Below are positions 28,101-36,509 of a stretch of DNA of 64,000 bases, piece after piece. The stretch covers positions 14,726,098 to 14,790,097 of the forward strand of contig OY740772.1 of NCBI GenBank assembly GCA_963513935.1, in the 5' to 3' direction. Each line of letters starts with the position of its first letter. Within the stretch, counting starts at the first letter, position 1. A model generated the notes under the pieces. The model was not told where the DNA came from, searched no databases, and was given only the letters and a program-made list of their open reading frames with translations. Origin of the DNA: Aphrophora alni. Its lineage: Eukaryota > Arthropoda > Insecta > Hemiptera > Aphrophoridae. The position numbers were made by a program, and so were the translations under genes.

Positions 28101-31100
28101 GTCTAAAAAGACCTGTATATCTAGAGAAAGTATAGTATGCTAAAATATCTGTAAATTAATTTTTCTACTATAGAATGTATTATATAGAAAGAAACCAATT
28201 AAAATATTTTCAATTCAGTTTTTTGCTAGTTAATTTCTTATTCATAATTTATGATTTAAAATGGGTAAATCTTCACGGTCTCTGAAATTTTCTATATTTT
28301 TTTATTGAGTATAGTTATTTTTTCAATAAATCATATGTAATAATTAAATCATAAGTATTGATATGGTTTAAGCGGACGCTTGCCATCATTCGTTTAATAT
28401 AAAAACTAATACACAACGTTTCAAGAATGTGACTCAACTCTTGTTATCAAATGATAAACCTAGACTAAAAGAAAAGTCAAAAACCACCTACATAGCCTAT
28501 TACCCTAAAGTCATGTTGGTAACTAAAATGGAACCTCAGTAACTCAAATTGCAAAGGAATTACTAACACTTCGAGTTATAAAATAACTCAAGATAGCAAG
28601 GTTTAAGTTACCGAGGACAAAAATCACCAACTATGAGTTATAGAGGACCATGTGGTTCTGATTACATTTTAATTCTTGTAATCCCATAATAAGGAATAAG
28701 TGAAATAAAACACCACAGTACAAGTATTCTGTTTTAATAAACAGTTCTTAATTTTATAACAATAAAAACTCGGCATATTTACATATAAGAACAGTACAAT
28801 TCTGTACATAGTTAACATTATTTTATGTGAATACAAAAATAGCAATAAATACCTAACTTTATTTACTGTCCGGTTTGTCTAGTATGCATTGTAGATATTA
28901 TTCGGTGAATATAGCTTTCGATTAATTTTTAAAGCTTTCGGTAGTTTAGTTTTTCCTCTATACTTAATGATTTACATTATAGTTTCATTGAGATACTGCA
29001 ACACAAACCACTTCACTATTGCTTTAATAAAATATATAACGGTAAGCACATACGTACATACAGGGTGAACAATAGAAATGTACTGAGCCCAATTGTGGGA
29101 AATGCAAGGACAGGGGAGAGGTGTTTTCATGTTTAACATGAGACAGTATGGCTACCCTAAACTTCAACTTACAAAGGTCCAAAACTTCCAGTTATAGAAG
29201 TGATTGTTTTAAAATTTCGACATATAGAAATTTCATGCGGCTACCTTTGAGTTATAGAAATTTACCGATACATTCAGTAAACCAACAAAATACATCTTAT
29301 CAAGGTTCTTTCGTTAAAATATTTTACTATTAGAGGGGAAATTAGCATTGGGGTTATGGGAAGTTGAAAGGGAAATATAAAAATTTGAGATATCAAGGAA
29401 TTCGAGCTATAGAGGTCTAAGTTATCAAGGTTTCACTGTAGTAAACTAAAAAAGGAACCCAAGCCTACAGCTAGTCCTAAGCAGTAAAAAAAGTAGACTA
29501 AATACAAACGTAATTAGGAAAGTCACAAGTCACAGAACTGACAAGGGATAGCAAATAACTAATCAACTAACTGATAAGGGTTTTATTCCAACGGTGGTGA
29601 TCTAAAGTTTTATAGGGGTGAACAACCTTTTAATCATTTCCCCAAAAGTTTAACCTGTGATCTAATCATCACTCAAAATGGAGATTTAAGTGAACAAATT
29701 TCAGCCTTATTATAGCCTTAAGAACAGGAATTATATTTATTTTCAATTTCTAATTCAGTTTTTATTTACGGATCCCATAATGACCTTATATCTTACATTC
29801 AAGAAAAATGTCCGATTAAACCAAATCAATAATTTGAACAATCCATCATTATCAAATAACTTTTAAAACCAGACATAAATCTTATAGATTTATTTTTTCA
29901 ACCTAATTAATTTGTTTAATAATTGTACTTCTCTATACATAAATGGCAAATAGATAATATGATACATGAAGATCAGTAATGTTTTACTATTTTTTTTCTA
30001 CCAAGGATTTACTGTATTATGCCAACACATCAAGATATTCTTGTTTCATATAACACAAAATCATTCAACAATATTTACTGCTGTCATAAATTAAATTAGA
30101 ATATCAAAAATATTGTTCAATCTCTGAATTAATTAAATTCTGGCTTTCTTAAATTAGTTATTGCTTTCATGAAAATATCTGCACTAATTTGCACTAAATG
30201 TACAGATGTTTAAATAAAAATTATATAGGCTACTAGAAATTTCCAAATGTATTCGTAAAAACAACATAATTATTTATATTTTTCTAAAGTTTACACCTAA
30301 ACATATTTATACAAATAAAGTATGCTATAATAATAATTATAATTCTCAGAAGTGAAAAAATTCCAGACTTACATGGTCAGATCCCTCAAAAAGTTCATTT
30401 GCAATTGCTTCTCTTTCTTCTCCCTCATCTGGTTCAGCTCCATCATCATCCGATTCCTCATCTTCTATTCGAAGACGTTTAAATCTTTTCTACAGAAAAA
30501 CAAGACATTTTATATCACACAAATGATAAAATATAAAAAATACACTAATTAATTTAAATATACATACAGTTCTTTCGACTTTGACGCCCAAGTTTTCCTC
30601 AAGTAAATCATAATCCTCATCTTCTAAACGGTCGTCAAAGTCTTCGTCATCGCTTTTTTTTCGTTTTTTCGATCCTCCCGAAGCATCGGAATCATCACCA
30701 CTTTCATCTTCATCTTCAATTGGGTTGTCATCAATTAGATCTTTTAATTCTTCTCTCAATTTTTCTTCATCATCTAACAACCATAACAATCATCAATATT
30801 AATATTTACAGACAATATTACTTAATACACAAATCAGGATTATAAGAGTGTTTTTTGTGTGTTTCTTTGTTGTATATGTATCTACTAAAGTGTCTCAGTA
30901 AAATAATATAGTAGTTTTAAACCAACCACCTTAATAACACTTTATTTTTTTTCCATAACTACGTATGTTTTTCTGTTGACAACATTACCGGTCATTAAAA
31001 AAAATTTTTAACACAAATTAAATATTGATATTTACATGGATATAAAGATATTACAAACTTAACACTTATGTTAATAACCTATCTCAACATTTTTAAACAC

Positions 31101-34100
31101 AAGTGACCATTCCTATGATTTAGATAAATCAGGGGTGTACAAGATCTTTTGTGACAATTGTCACAAATGTCTATATATATAGGACAAACTAAATCATTCA
31201 AAACACGCTTCAGAGAACATATATAAGTCTTCATGCATTCACAAGAACTTCTAAGTTTTGCACACTACCTGGTGTCCTCTAATTCTGAGAATTTTCTCGA
31301 GATTCTGTACATAGCAAACAAGAGTAAACAGTTAGAAATCAACAAGATTTACTAACAAAATCGATGAACGAACATTCAGAATCTATTACTTTTGAGAGCT
31401 TCTAGAATCGGGACTAATTTAATTTAAAATGTTTCAAATATGGCTGCCATCAAACATTAATATTATAATCAAGTATGTAAACATGTTTTCAATCTTTCTT
31501 AAAGACCTAATGAAGTTGTCAATGACAGCGAAACACACCTAGTTACGGGAAAAAGATAATAAAGAGTCATAAATGGGTAAAATAAAAACTACTTAATTAT
31601 TTTATAATACTATCTTTTATAAAAACCTTTTATGACAAATTAAATAAGAATTATAACAAAATATTTATACCCATAGGATATACCGAAATATCGAGAGAAA
31701 AAATTATACATACGTAGTTATACTCTTCAAATTTGCTCAGTATTTAGTCATCACATGTGAGCAGTTTAAACAAAATTTCAAATATTAAACAAGGTTTTAT
31801 GTTTCATTTATACAAAATCATTTAATAAAATAAGTACAATTCACACGATGAACTACCAAAACCTCAGCTCCACTACTCATCAAGAGAGGCTCAATGTTTT
31901 CTCTATATATTTAGTAATTTCTTACACATACACAGTTATATTGATCTCTTCAAATTTGCGCAGTGTTTAGTCATCATAGGTGTGAGCAAGTCTTAAAACG
32001 ATTTCAAATAATAAACAATATTTTATGTTTCATTTTATACAAAATCATTTAATAAAATAAGTACAATTCACACGATGAACTACCAAAACCTCAGCTCCAC
32101 TACTCATCAAGAGAGGCTCAAGTATTCTCTATATATTTAGTAATTTCTTACACATACACAGTTATATTGATCTCTTCAAATTTGCGCAGTGTTTAGTCAT
32201 CATAGGTGTGAGCAAGTCTTAAAACGATTTCAAATAATAAACAATATTTTATGTTTCATTTTATACAAAATCATTTAATAAAATAAGTACAATTCACATG
32301 ATAAACTACCAAAACCTCAGCTCCACTACTCATCAAGAGAGGCTCAATGTATTCTCTATATATTTAGTAATTTCTTACACATACACAGTTATATTGATCT
32401 CTTCAAATTTGCGCAGTGTTTAGTCATCATAGGTGTGAGCAAGTCTTAAAACGATTTCAAATATTGAACAATGTTTTATGGTTCATTTATACAAAATCAT
32501 TAAATAAAATAAATACAAATCACCATATAAACTACCAAAACCTCAGCTCCACTACTCATCAAGAGAGGCTCAAGTATTCTCTATATATTTAGTAATTTCT
32601 TACACATACACAGTTATATTGATCTCTTCAAATTTGCGCAGTGTTTAGTCATCATAGGTGTGAGCAAGTCTTAATATGAATTCAAATATTGAACAATGTT
32701 TTATGGTTCATTTATACAAAATCATTAAATAAAATAAATACAAATCACCATATAAACTACCAAAACCTCAGCTCCACTACTCATCAAGAGAGACTCAATG
32801 TATTCTCTATATATTTAGTAATTTCTTACACATACACAGTTATATTGATCTCTTCAAATTTGCGCAGTGTTTAGTCATCATAGGTGTGAGCAAGTCTTAA
32901 TATGATTTCAAATATTGAACAATGTTTCATTTATACAAAATCATTTAATAAAATAAGTACAATTCACACGATAAACTACCAAAATCTCAGCTCCACTACT
33001 CATCAAGAGAGGCTCAATGTTTTCTCTATATAATTAGTAATTTCTTACACATACACAGTTATATTGATCTCTTCAAATTTGCGCAGTGTTTAGTCATCAT
33101 AGATGTAAGCAAGTCTTAAAACGATTTCAAATAATAAACAATATTTTATGTTTCATTTATACAAAATCATTTAATAAAATAAGTACAATTCACACGATGA
33201 ACTACCAAAACCTCAGCTCCACTACTCATCAAGAGAGACTCAATGTTTTCTCTATATATTTAGTAATTTCTTACACATACACAGTTATATTGATCTCTTC
33301 AAATTTGCGCAGTGTTTAGTCATCATAGATGTAAGCAGTCTAAATATGATTTCAACTATGTATAAATATCGTATTACAATCATTTTGAATCAAACAAAGG
33401 CTAAAACCTAATTAGATATCATACCTACATAGGAAAGATAACTGCATAAAAATCGGATAAGCAATAATTATCATCTAACATTCAATTATTCTAATTATCA
33501 TCTTACATTCAACAGAAACGTTGCATTTATAAAGTAAATATAGTCAAAATATATTGATTTAAAAATCTATAATGAACAAACCTTCTTCTTCTTCATCATC
33601 ACTATCTCTTGTAATCCTTTTTGCCTTCTTCTTTCCGTGATTTTCCAAGTCTTCCTCGTCCTACAAAATATAATGTTATTAGATTAATTTGTATATAATA
33701 ATGATGAAGTAAACGTAATTATAGAAAAGTTGACTTGATGCACAGTTACTTCTATTAAATCTATCTTATCTCTAATACTTGTAAATACTTAAGTGTAGGG
33801 TCATTCTTCTTCCGCTACATGGATGTTATTTATCATTCATTTTCATAGATTTTTATGTATAAATCAAAACCAAGGATTTTTTTTTTTTTTTTTATTTGGC
33901 GTGTTGAATTTTGTAAGCCTACCTGATTTGTAAACTATTTTTTTATATTTTAATACATGTTTCTAAAACAAAGCAATATGTTTTGTTAAAAATAAAGCCA
34001 TGTATTGGGCTCACCAATCCAAGTACTCGGTACCTTGGCACATCTAACTCATAGATCTGGCTACATCTCATGTAGTGTGTACTTTCACAAGTCATGTCAC

Positions 34101-34807
34101 AAGGCGACGTTCAAAACAAAACCACTTAAATTTTAAATATGTGAATTAATTTCCATAGTTCTTTCAAATCTAAATAACATTTTAATGATGTACCAACTAT
34201 GTTATTCATAAAATGAATGTTGTTGCTCAAATGTCAAAAATATACTGGAAAAATTTAATTTCTTTCTAATCGCTTCAAAAAAAATGTTGAAGTTTGGGAA
34301 ATACTGCACAAACAAATAAAATTTGCAATTCCAATTAGCTTTTAAATCATATACCAACTCTATCACTGACAAAACAAATATGCCATCATCTGAAAAGTTT
34401 ATAAAAATGCAAAAACAAAAAGTCAAAACATCCGGATTGTAAGCAGTGGAAACAATGTGGAAACAATATAGGAACTATTGCACCAGTGGAAAAAAAAATC
34501 AGTTCCAATTAGGGTTCAAATCATATACCAACTTTGTCACTGACAAAATATATGTTGTAATTGAATATTTTAAGAAGATGTATAAAATATGTTGTAAATA
34601 CAAGTTTTAGCTTTGAAAAAAAAAAATACCTTATTATTATAAATTGAGAATTACTGAATCAATTTGAACTAAACTAAGACGAAAATTTGGGAGAGAGAGA
34701 GAGGGAAAGGGAGAGGGAGGGAGGGAGGGGGAGAGAGAGAGAGATAAAATGTAATATAATTAACTTACCTCACTCTCTTCAGCTTCAGAATCGATGAAGT
34801 CAGCCAT
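86..34807 (-). CDS. Spt6: Transcription elongation factor Spt6, N-terminal part, 12 exons; 3' end outside window
   Basis: Spt6 is a nuclear histone chaperone that travels with RNA polymerase II and binds Spn1/Iws1. I joined twelve minus-strand exons: 34807-34769, 33660-33582, 30773-30568, 30489-30373, 14407-14241, 10734-10591, 9607-9499, 8060-7920, 5600-5415, 3617-3475, 1980-1679 and 215-86. All have GT-AG borders and the phase is continuous over 1763 nt (587 codons plus 2 nt). The start [13 protein letters not shown] matches the conserved Spt6 N-terminus. Residues 1-250 are acidic, with DDFIVDDDG at 178-186. The Spn1-binding motif [17 protein letters not shown] spans 204-220, and [11 protein letters not shown] spans 266-276. 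[15 protein letters not shown] (364-378) and a DGLAKRFG motif near 545 belong to the Tex-like core. Known Spt6 proteins are about 1700-1800 residues, so two thirds lie past the left edge (YqgF, S1 and SH2 domains not seen). Family assignment is firm; exact splice sites are inferred by eye. Confidence 0.95.
464..1376 (+). pseudogene. Non-LTR retrotransposon RNase H and C-terminal tail remnant
   Basis: Three frames translate to a decayed RNase H domain, including [23 protein letters not shown] and [11 protein letters not shown] (usually WVPGHV), followed by the post-RNase H tail ([20 protein letters not shown]) and [13 protein letters not shown]. Stops and frameshifts break it, and no endonuclease or RT precedes it. 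It lies in Spt6 intron 11 in the opposite orientation. The clade is unresolved. Confidence 0.75.
1679..1980 (-). CDS. Spt6: Spt6 exon 11 (residues 444-545)
   Basis: 302 nt. It encodes [20 protein letters not shown], then a charged insertion rich in Arg/Lys followed by Glu/Pro, then [18 protein letters not shown]. The core motifs match Spt6. The charged insertion differs from the human sequence and is probably a lineage-specific loop. Confidence 0.95.
2760..3112 (-). pseudogene. Non-LTR retrotransposon RT C-terminal tail remnant
   Basis: Read on the minus strand over several frames, this shows LRSVKGC-like, IRNEEI-like and HRWRNCVLRM-like segments and a [11 protein letters not shown] tail. 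These are typical of the region after the RT domain in insect endonuclease/reverse transcriptase elements. It has frameshifts and several stops and sits in Spt6 intron 10. Identification is by pattern only. Confidence 0.6.
3475..3617 (-). CDS. Spt6: Spt6 exon 10 (residues 397-444)
   Basis: 143 nt. It encodes [18 protein letters not shown] and ends in DEDID plus a split Arg codon. The human counterpart carries the same W...LFEKM pattern. Confidence 0.92.
3618..5414 (-). other. Spt6 intron 9
   Basis: Noncoding, AT-rich. It contains one copy (about 3830-4640) of a dispersed repeat also seen near 8140-8790 and 24150-24990. Nothing else was recognised. Confidence 0.7.
3830..4640 (+). repeat. Dispersed repeat family B, copy 1
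   Basis: Shares an ordered series of short blocks with the other copies: CAAACTTTGTTACACATTTT, GTCAGTCAAAAAGTGGAAAA, AAATCGGTAAAGCCAATTTT, and a GACCTCAAAA block near the 3' end. It is diverged and has no ORF. The class is unknown; it may be a LINE 3' tail. Confidence 0.55.
5415..5600 (-). CDS. Spt6: Spt6 exon 9 (start of Tex-like core, residues 335-396)
   Basis: 186 nt, 62 codons. It encodes [20 protein letters not shown] then [17 protein letters not shown], among the best conserved Spt6 sequences. Donor GTAAAA. Confidence 0.96.
6251..7690. mobile_element. Inverted-repeat element (family A) enclosing a Penelope-like fragment
   Basis: The left arm (about 6251-6372, containing TACCTAGTAGTACACAAAT) and the inverted right arm (about 7500-7690, with TGATTGAGAAAGTGAAAATG) belong to the same family as the 25335-25942 element. 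Between them lie a Penelope-like ORF tail and unrecognised sequence. Boundaries are approximate. Confidence 0.5.
6375..6652 (+). pseudogene. Penelope-like element GIY-YIG endonuclease C-terminus, truncated
   Basis: About 90 open codons read FTERFKEHL, then [17 protein letters not shown], then [19 protein letters not shown] and end at TAA. This pattern (RFxEH followed by a variable linker and LNxLEEYxIY) is the end of the GIY-YIG endonuclease of Penelope-type retroelements. The RT and the GIY-YIG start are missing. The following 300 bases carry a GCCG/CGGC stem followed by GAAAC (6876-6896) in the presumed 3' UTR. Confidence 0.6.
7920..8060 (-). CDS. Spt6: Spt6 exon 8 (residues 288-334)
   Basis: 141 nt, 47 codons. 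It encodes [17 protein letters not shown] and [10 protein letters not shown], aligning with the human segment containing the PERFQLR and WIYRNAF motifs. Confidence 0.95.
8140..8790 (+). repeat. Dispersed repeat family B, copy 2
   Basis: Matches copy 1 in block order (AACTTTTTCACTCACCATTC; GAAATCAGTAGAGCTGATTT; GACTCTGAGGACCTCAAAAT; CTATGTATATGTAAGAAAG). It lies in Spt6 intron 7 and has no ORF. Confidence 0.6.
9219..9436. repeat. Imperfect foldback repeat
   Basis: Left arm 9219-9299 and right arm 9364-9436 are inverted copies: AGGGTCAGAAAAGAACAAG on the left corresponds to CTTGTTCTTCTCTGACCCT on the right. The loop is about 64 bp. Probably a small MITE remnant in intron 7; no target duplication was identified. 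Confidence 0.6.
9499..9607 (-). CDS. Spt6: Spt6 exon 7 (residues 251-287)
   Basis: 109 nt. It encodes a lysine-rich linker followed by [13 protein letters not shown] and HFTDRDNE, both conserved across animal Spt6. Donor GTAAAT. Confidence 0.95.
10591..10734 (-). CDS. Spt6: Spt6 exon 6 (Spn1/Iws1-binding motif, residues 203-251)
   Basis: 144 nt. It encodes [18 protein letters not shown], the amphipathic segment that docks Spn1/Iws1 in yeast and human Spt6, then an acidic tail. Flanked by TTTCAG and GTAAGA. Confidence 0.96.
12369..13607. mobile_element. piggyBac-like element, internally deleted, with TTAA duplication
   Basis: The left end CCCATTCGCCTAC follows TTAA at 12365-12368. The right end is the inverted copy CCCATTTGCCTAC, followed by TTAA at 13608-13611. 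CCC-starting termini and a TTAA target duplication are hallmarks of piggyBac. The 1239-bp interior contains only the start of a minus-strand acidic ORF, so it is non-autonomous. It sits inside a second piggyBac remnant. Confidence 0.82.
13152..13331 (-). pseudogene. piggyBac transposase N-terminal fragment
   Basis: Fifty-nine codons open with [11 protein letters not shown] and are rich in Asp/Glu/Ser ([20 protein letters not shown]), like the acidic N-terminus of piggyBac transposases. A frameshift follows; the next frame continues with [18 protein letters not shown]. The DDE domain is absent. The assignment rests mainly on the flanking element ends. Confidence 0.5.
14241..14407 (-). CDS. Spt6: Spt6 exon 5 (residues 148-203)
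   Basis: 167 nt with acceptor CAG and donor GTAAGT. It encodes an acidic run, the conserved [13 protein letters not shown], a KRKKRK basic patch and IFTDA. The last codon is split with exon 6. Confidence 0.95.
16139..16174. repeat. Poly(T) tract
   Basis: An uninterrupted run of more than 30 T followed by eight C. On the minus strand it would be a poly(A) tail-like tract, but no retroposed gene was seen next to it. Confidence 0.9.
17150..17404 (+). repeat. Dispersed repeat family C, copy 1
   Basis: Closely resembles 35791-36068, with shared blocks AAAATAATACTGCAATTTTA, GTTATGTTATATATTCA and CCAACATAAGTTAATAAATC in the same order and orientation. No ORF; class unknown. Confidence 0.7.
17779..17805. 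repeat. Poly(T) tract
   Basis: A run of about 27 T in intron 4. Confidence 0.9.
18130..18500 (+). pseudogene. Non-LTR reverse transcriptase remnant, 5' piece (YADD motif)
   Basis: Contains [18 protein letters not shown], the RT catalytic YADD block with its usual hydrophobic context, then an [11 protein letters not shown] block and a CGTINKNL block. Frameshifts separate them. The reading continues beyond a MITE at 19533 ([16 protein letters not shown]). Confidence 0.72.
18501..19532. mobile_element. MITE with TTTAAAC-rich ends (PIF/Harbinger-like, tentative)
   Basis: Ends GGGTCTGTATTTTCAATTG and the inverted AGGTTTGTATTTTCAATTA lie 1032 bp apart. Subterminal GTTTAAAC-type motifs recur at both ends (18521-18600 and 19388-19490). 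It splits an RT remnant; CTT occurs on both sides, suggesting a 3-bp target duplication. No transposase was seen. The superfamily call is an inference. Confidence 0.65.
19533..19910 (+). pseudogene. Non-LTR reverse transcriptase remnant, 3' piece
   Basis: Begins with a [18 protein letters not shown] segment that follows the NKNL of the 5' piece, continues through decayed post-RT sequence ([28 protein letters not shown]) and is lost near 19910. Interrupted by the MITE and by several stops. Confidence 0.55.
20239..21267. mobile_element. pogo/Tigger-like element, internally deleted
   Basis: Perfect 23-bp inverted ends (20239-20261 and 21245-21267), beginning CAGTAGAACCCCTCAAACTC, are flanked by TA on both sides (20237-20238 and 21268-21269). 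The CAGT...start and TA target fit pogo/Tigger. TCAAACTCGAC-type motifs repeat inside each end. Most of the transposase is gone, but a C-terminal tail remains. Confidence 0.85.
20770..20850 (+). pseudogene. pogo transposase C-terminal tail with PIP-box
   Basis: An open stretch reads [20 protein letters not shown] followed by KQC and a TAA stop at 20848-20850. QRSIKSFF fits the PCNA-interacting (PIP) pattern QxxIxxFF, which pogo-family transposases often carry near their C-terminus. This supports the classification from the element ends. Confidence 0.6.
22555..22770. repeat. Short copy of inverted-repeat family A
   Basis: Contains TATTACCTAGTAGTACACAA and CACTTTCTCAATCAGTAAAG in the same order as the left arm of the 25335 element. 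It is closed by ATCCATACAAAATCC at the right, so it looks like a deletion derivative. Confidence 0.6.
23874..24210 (+). pseudogene. mariner transposase N-terminal remnant (HTH Mos1-like)
   Basis: Starts [17 protein letters not shown], continues [13 protein letters not shown] and KCVKWCKEV, then breaks up. This matches the N-terminal helix-turn-helix domain of mariner/SETMAR-type transposases. The DDE/D domain is absent and no terminal repeats were found. Confidence 0.65.
24150..24990 (+). repeat. Dispersed repeat family B, copy 3
   Basis: Shares the blocks AACTTTATCACTCTTCCATC, GTCAGTCAAAAAGCAAAAAT and TTTGGACTCAGGCGACCTCA with copies 1 and 2. Confidence 0.6.
25335..25942. mobile_element. 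MITE with about 210-bp inverted repeats (family A)
   Basis: Starts TATGGATAGGAGATACAG and ends with its inverse, CTGTATCTCCTATCCATA. Each arm is about 210 bp and includes a TTACCTAGTAGTACACAAAT-type block and a CACTTTCTCAATCAGTAGAG block. The middle is AT-rich and noncoding. Relatives occur at 6251-7690 and 22555-22770. No clear target duplication. Confidence 0.75.
26264..26339. repeat. 28-bp inverted repeat (hairpin)
   Basis: Arms 26264-26291 and 26312-26339 pair at 26 of 28 positions (TTTAGTTGAAAATTCCCTTG against its inverse) around a 20-base loop. No gene is near; it may be a small foldback. Confidence 0.75.
27379..28061. mobile_element. mariner-like MITE
   Basis: Inverted ends CAAGGGTTATCTTGAAAGTA and CAAGAGGCTATCTGGAATGT, both followed by an ACTTTCATTCA block, are flanked by TA (27377-27378 and 28062-28063). 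The interior of 683 bp has no transposase frame I can identify. Confidence 0.65.
28526..29438. mobile_element. pogo/Tigger-like non-autonomous element, decayed left end
   Basis: The right end read inward is CAGTGAAACCTTGATAACTT, next to TA at 29439-29440. The left end AAATGGAACCTCAGTAACTC follows TA at 28524-28525 and resembles the canonical CAGTGGAACCTC with three changes. GAGTTATA-type subterminal motifs recur at both ends. No transposase frame. Confidence 0.6.
30373..30489 (-). CDS. Spt6: Spt6 exon 4 (residues 109-147)
   Basis: 117 nt (39 codons) from a TTTTTCTGTAG acceptor to GTAAGT. It encodes [16 protein letters not shown] followed by [12 protein letters not shown], matching the Spt6 region just before the Spn1-binding segment. 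Confidence 0.93.
30568..30773 (-). CDS. Spt6: Spt6 exon 3 (residues 40-108)
   Basis: 206 nt. It encodes acidic runs, a KKRKK basic patch, then the Spt6 signature [20 protein letters not shown] (20 residues, close to the human counterpart). Donor GTATGT. The intron that follows is only 78 bp, against 16 kb for the next one. Confidence 0.95.
31080..31420 (+). pseudogene. Penelope-like GIY-YIG endonuclease fragment
   Basis: Shows [19 protein letters not shown], then after a frameshift [17 protein letters not shown], then [19 protein letters not shown]. The GVYK...C..C..YIGQT...RF.EH pattern is the GIY-YIG domain of Penelope-type retroelements. It lies in Spt6 intron 2, directly before a tandem array. 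Confidence 0.72.
31700..33350. repeat. Tandem array, about seven units of about 226 bp
   Basis: The landmark AACTACCAAAACCTCAGCTC (or its close variant) occurs at 31851, 32078, 32304, 32530, 32755, 32974 and 33200, giving spacings of 227, 226, 226, 225, 219 and 226. The first, incomplete unit starts near 31700 and the last fades near 33350. Units differ by a few substitutions and one 7-bp deletion. Short open frames in the array repeat with the unit and are not taken as genes. Confidence 0.93.
33582..33660 (-). CDS. Spt6: Spt6 exon 2 (residues 14-40)
   Basis: Seventy-nine nt between a TTTTGTAG acceptor and a GGTTTGT donor. It encodes an acidic/basic stretch containing [16 protein letters not shown]. 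Phase 1 at the 3' end is completed by exon 3. Confidence 0.88.
33880..33893. repeat. Short poly(T) tract
   Basis: A homopolymer run in Spt6 intron 1. The rest of intron 1 (33661-34768) holds no recognised element apart from the purine repeat at 34690-34745. Confidence 0.8.
34690..34745. repeat. GA-rich microsatellite
   Basis: An interrupted (GA)n/(GGGA)n purine tract, 18 bp from the exon 1 donor on its intronic side. GA tracts near insect promoters can bind GAGA-type factors; here this is only a possibility. Confidence 0.9.
34769..34807 (-). CDS. Spt6: Spt6 exon 1 (residues 1-13)
   Basis: Thirty-nine nt encode [13 protein letters not shown], ending in GAG before the donor GTAAGT. The ATG at 34807-34805 is chosen because this peptide is the conserved Spt6 N-terminus. 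The 5' UTR and promoter lie above 34807 and could not be delimited. Confidence 0.93.
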
Positions 34808-35853
34808 TCTTTAATATGCCTTGTTGTTGTTCTTATTAAGTTGTGGTAACTCCCTAATGCCTCTATAGAAGTATGTTGCTAGATCTTCGTTACTAAAACC
34901 ACCAAACAATCTAGGCTATATAATTATAATTAAATAACTTAATGATAATTAGGCCTACTTATTTAACACTCATAAAACCACATTCAACTTAATCTTGTTT
35001 ACAATTTTTTTTTAAATCCTTTGATATTCAAAAGTTTATTTTGTTAATCATAAGATTTTGAGAGCATACAATAATAATATATATCTTATTGATGGGTACA
35101 GTAGAATGCGCTTCATAGCCTCGACTGCACCAAAATAAAAGCGATCTATCTATCTATATCCTTATTTTTAAAAGAAGATTAAAAAGCATTATTTACTAAT
35201 ATTTTAAAATTACACACCTTTCATTAATTAATTGGAAGACATAACTTAATATAAATAAAATCTACTAGTATTAATATAAAGTTTTTAACAGTGGTATCTT
35301 AGGCTAGTAATATAATTTAGGCCATTAAGTGATTTATTCGGCTATAAATCTTTGACATATTATGTAGAAAACAATGGAAGTAATAAAAAGCAATGAAATC
35401 ATACTAGAAATGGATACATGTTATAGTGTCCATCATATTACGTTGTTTCCATTACAATTTAGCTTGTATAAATCAAGAGATACATTAAATAACCTATTTC
35501 AATGGCCAACTAGGGCCTATATGACTTAAAATTACATTTATACACCTTAAGACTTGAAATTTAGCATGGTTGTTAAATCTTCATAATATGCCTAAACACC
35601 TTTAACTAAAGTTTCATGAAAATCCACCAATAATTTCAATATTAAAAGCTAATTATTTTAAATATGCATTTGTAAATTTTGAGTTTATGTAGAAACTCAA
35701 TGAATAGACCAATCATCTTCAGACCTATGAATTTTCTTTGTAATTTAGTAATGGACAAGATTGTTCATACCTATTTTTAGTAGTTTTATATTATATAGAC
35801 CCCCATTTTTTTTACATCAAATAGGAATTTATTAAAATAATACTGCAATTTTA

Positions 35854-35891
<38 letters not shown>

Positions 35892-36400
35892 CCTAACCTA
35901 ACCTATTTGTATTGACACTTGCTACCATAAATATGATCTATATTTTTGTTTATAAAAAACTCGAATAGGTTAGGTCAGGTCAGTTTATGTTATATATTCA
36001 AACAGACTTGTGAAATTATTCAGATTAAACCAACATAAGTTAATAAATCAGCAAAATAAAAATACAAACCACTACTAAGGTGACATTATACGTCCTATCT
36101 AGACAATGTTAAATTAACTTACTCAATGTACCATTTCTTCAGTAACCACAGCACTTATGAACTTAAATTTTCTTGTATATACTAGGTGTTGTATAGTCAA
36201 ATCCGTAGCAAATTCATTTATATTAATTTAGATTTAGATACAAAAACTCTTAAAAAATCATTTTTGTACCAAATAATGGACTGTAATTTCCCCCCCCCTT
36301 TTTTTCCCTTTCTTTCAGAGAGCAATATTTTCAAGATTTTGGTACTAGTTATGCACAATAACACAAAATATATAATGTAAAAATTTCATGCCCCAATCTC
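34808..36400. other. Upstream region of Spt6, no gene seen
   Basis: AT-rich intergenic DNA upstream of the Spt6 start codon. It must include the 5' UTR and promoter, but I could not place a TATA box, initiator or upstream noncoding exon with confidence. It contains repeat family C copy 2. Confidence 0.6.
35791..36068 (+). repeat. Dispersed repeat family C, copy 2, with a (TA)n expansion
   Basis: Matches 17150-17404 but carries a (TA)n run of about 28 bp (35857-35886) and a small inverted pair, CCTAACCTAACCTATT and AATAGGTTAGGTCAGG. Confidence 0.7.
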
Positions 36401-36509
36401 TTATAGTCTTTAAGATAATGGGACATTTATGTGAATAATAGATGTTTTTCAGGAAAAGCGTTTAAAGGTAGAGACGCTTTACTAGACGTGGAAAAAAAAA
36501 CTTACAGAG

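Larger units (their letters stand above)
14408..30372 (-). other. Spt6 intron 4 (about 16 kb, transposon-rich)
   Basis: Bounded by the donor after exon 4 and the acceptor before exon 5. It contains the elements listed separately. Stretches 14500-17100, 21300-22550, 22780-23870, 26350-27370 and 29440-30370 gave no recognisable gene or element beyond homopolymer tracts. Confidence 0.85.

Noticed and set aside
31700..33350. CRISPR-like array
   Set aside because: Units are about 226 bp and near-identical throughout, without short repeats and unique spacers. It is a eukaryotic tandem repeat.
35886..35908. CCTAA telomere-like repeats
   Set aside because: Only two to three copies beside a (TA)n run; far too short for a telomeric array.
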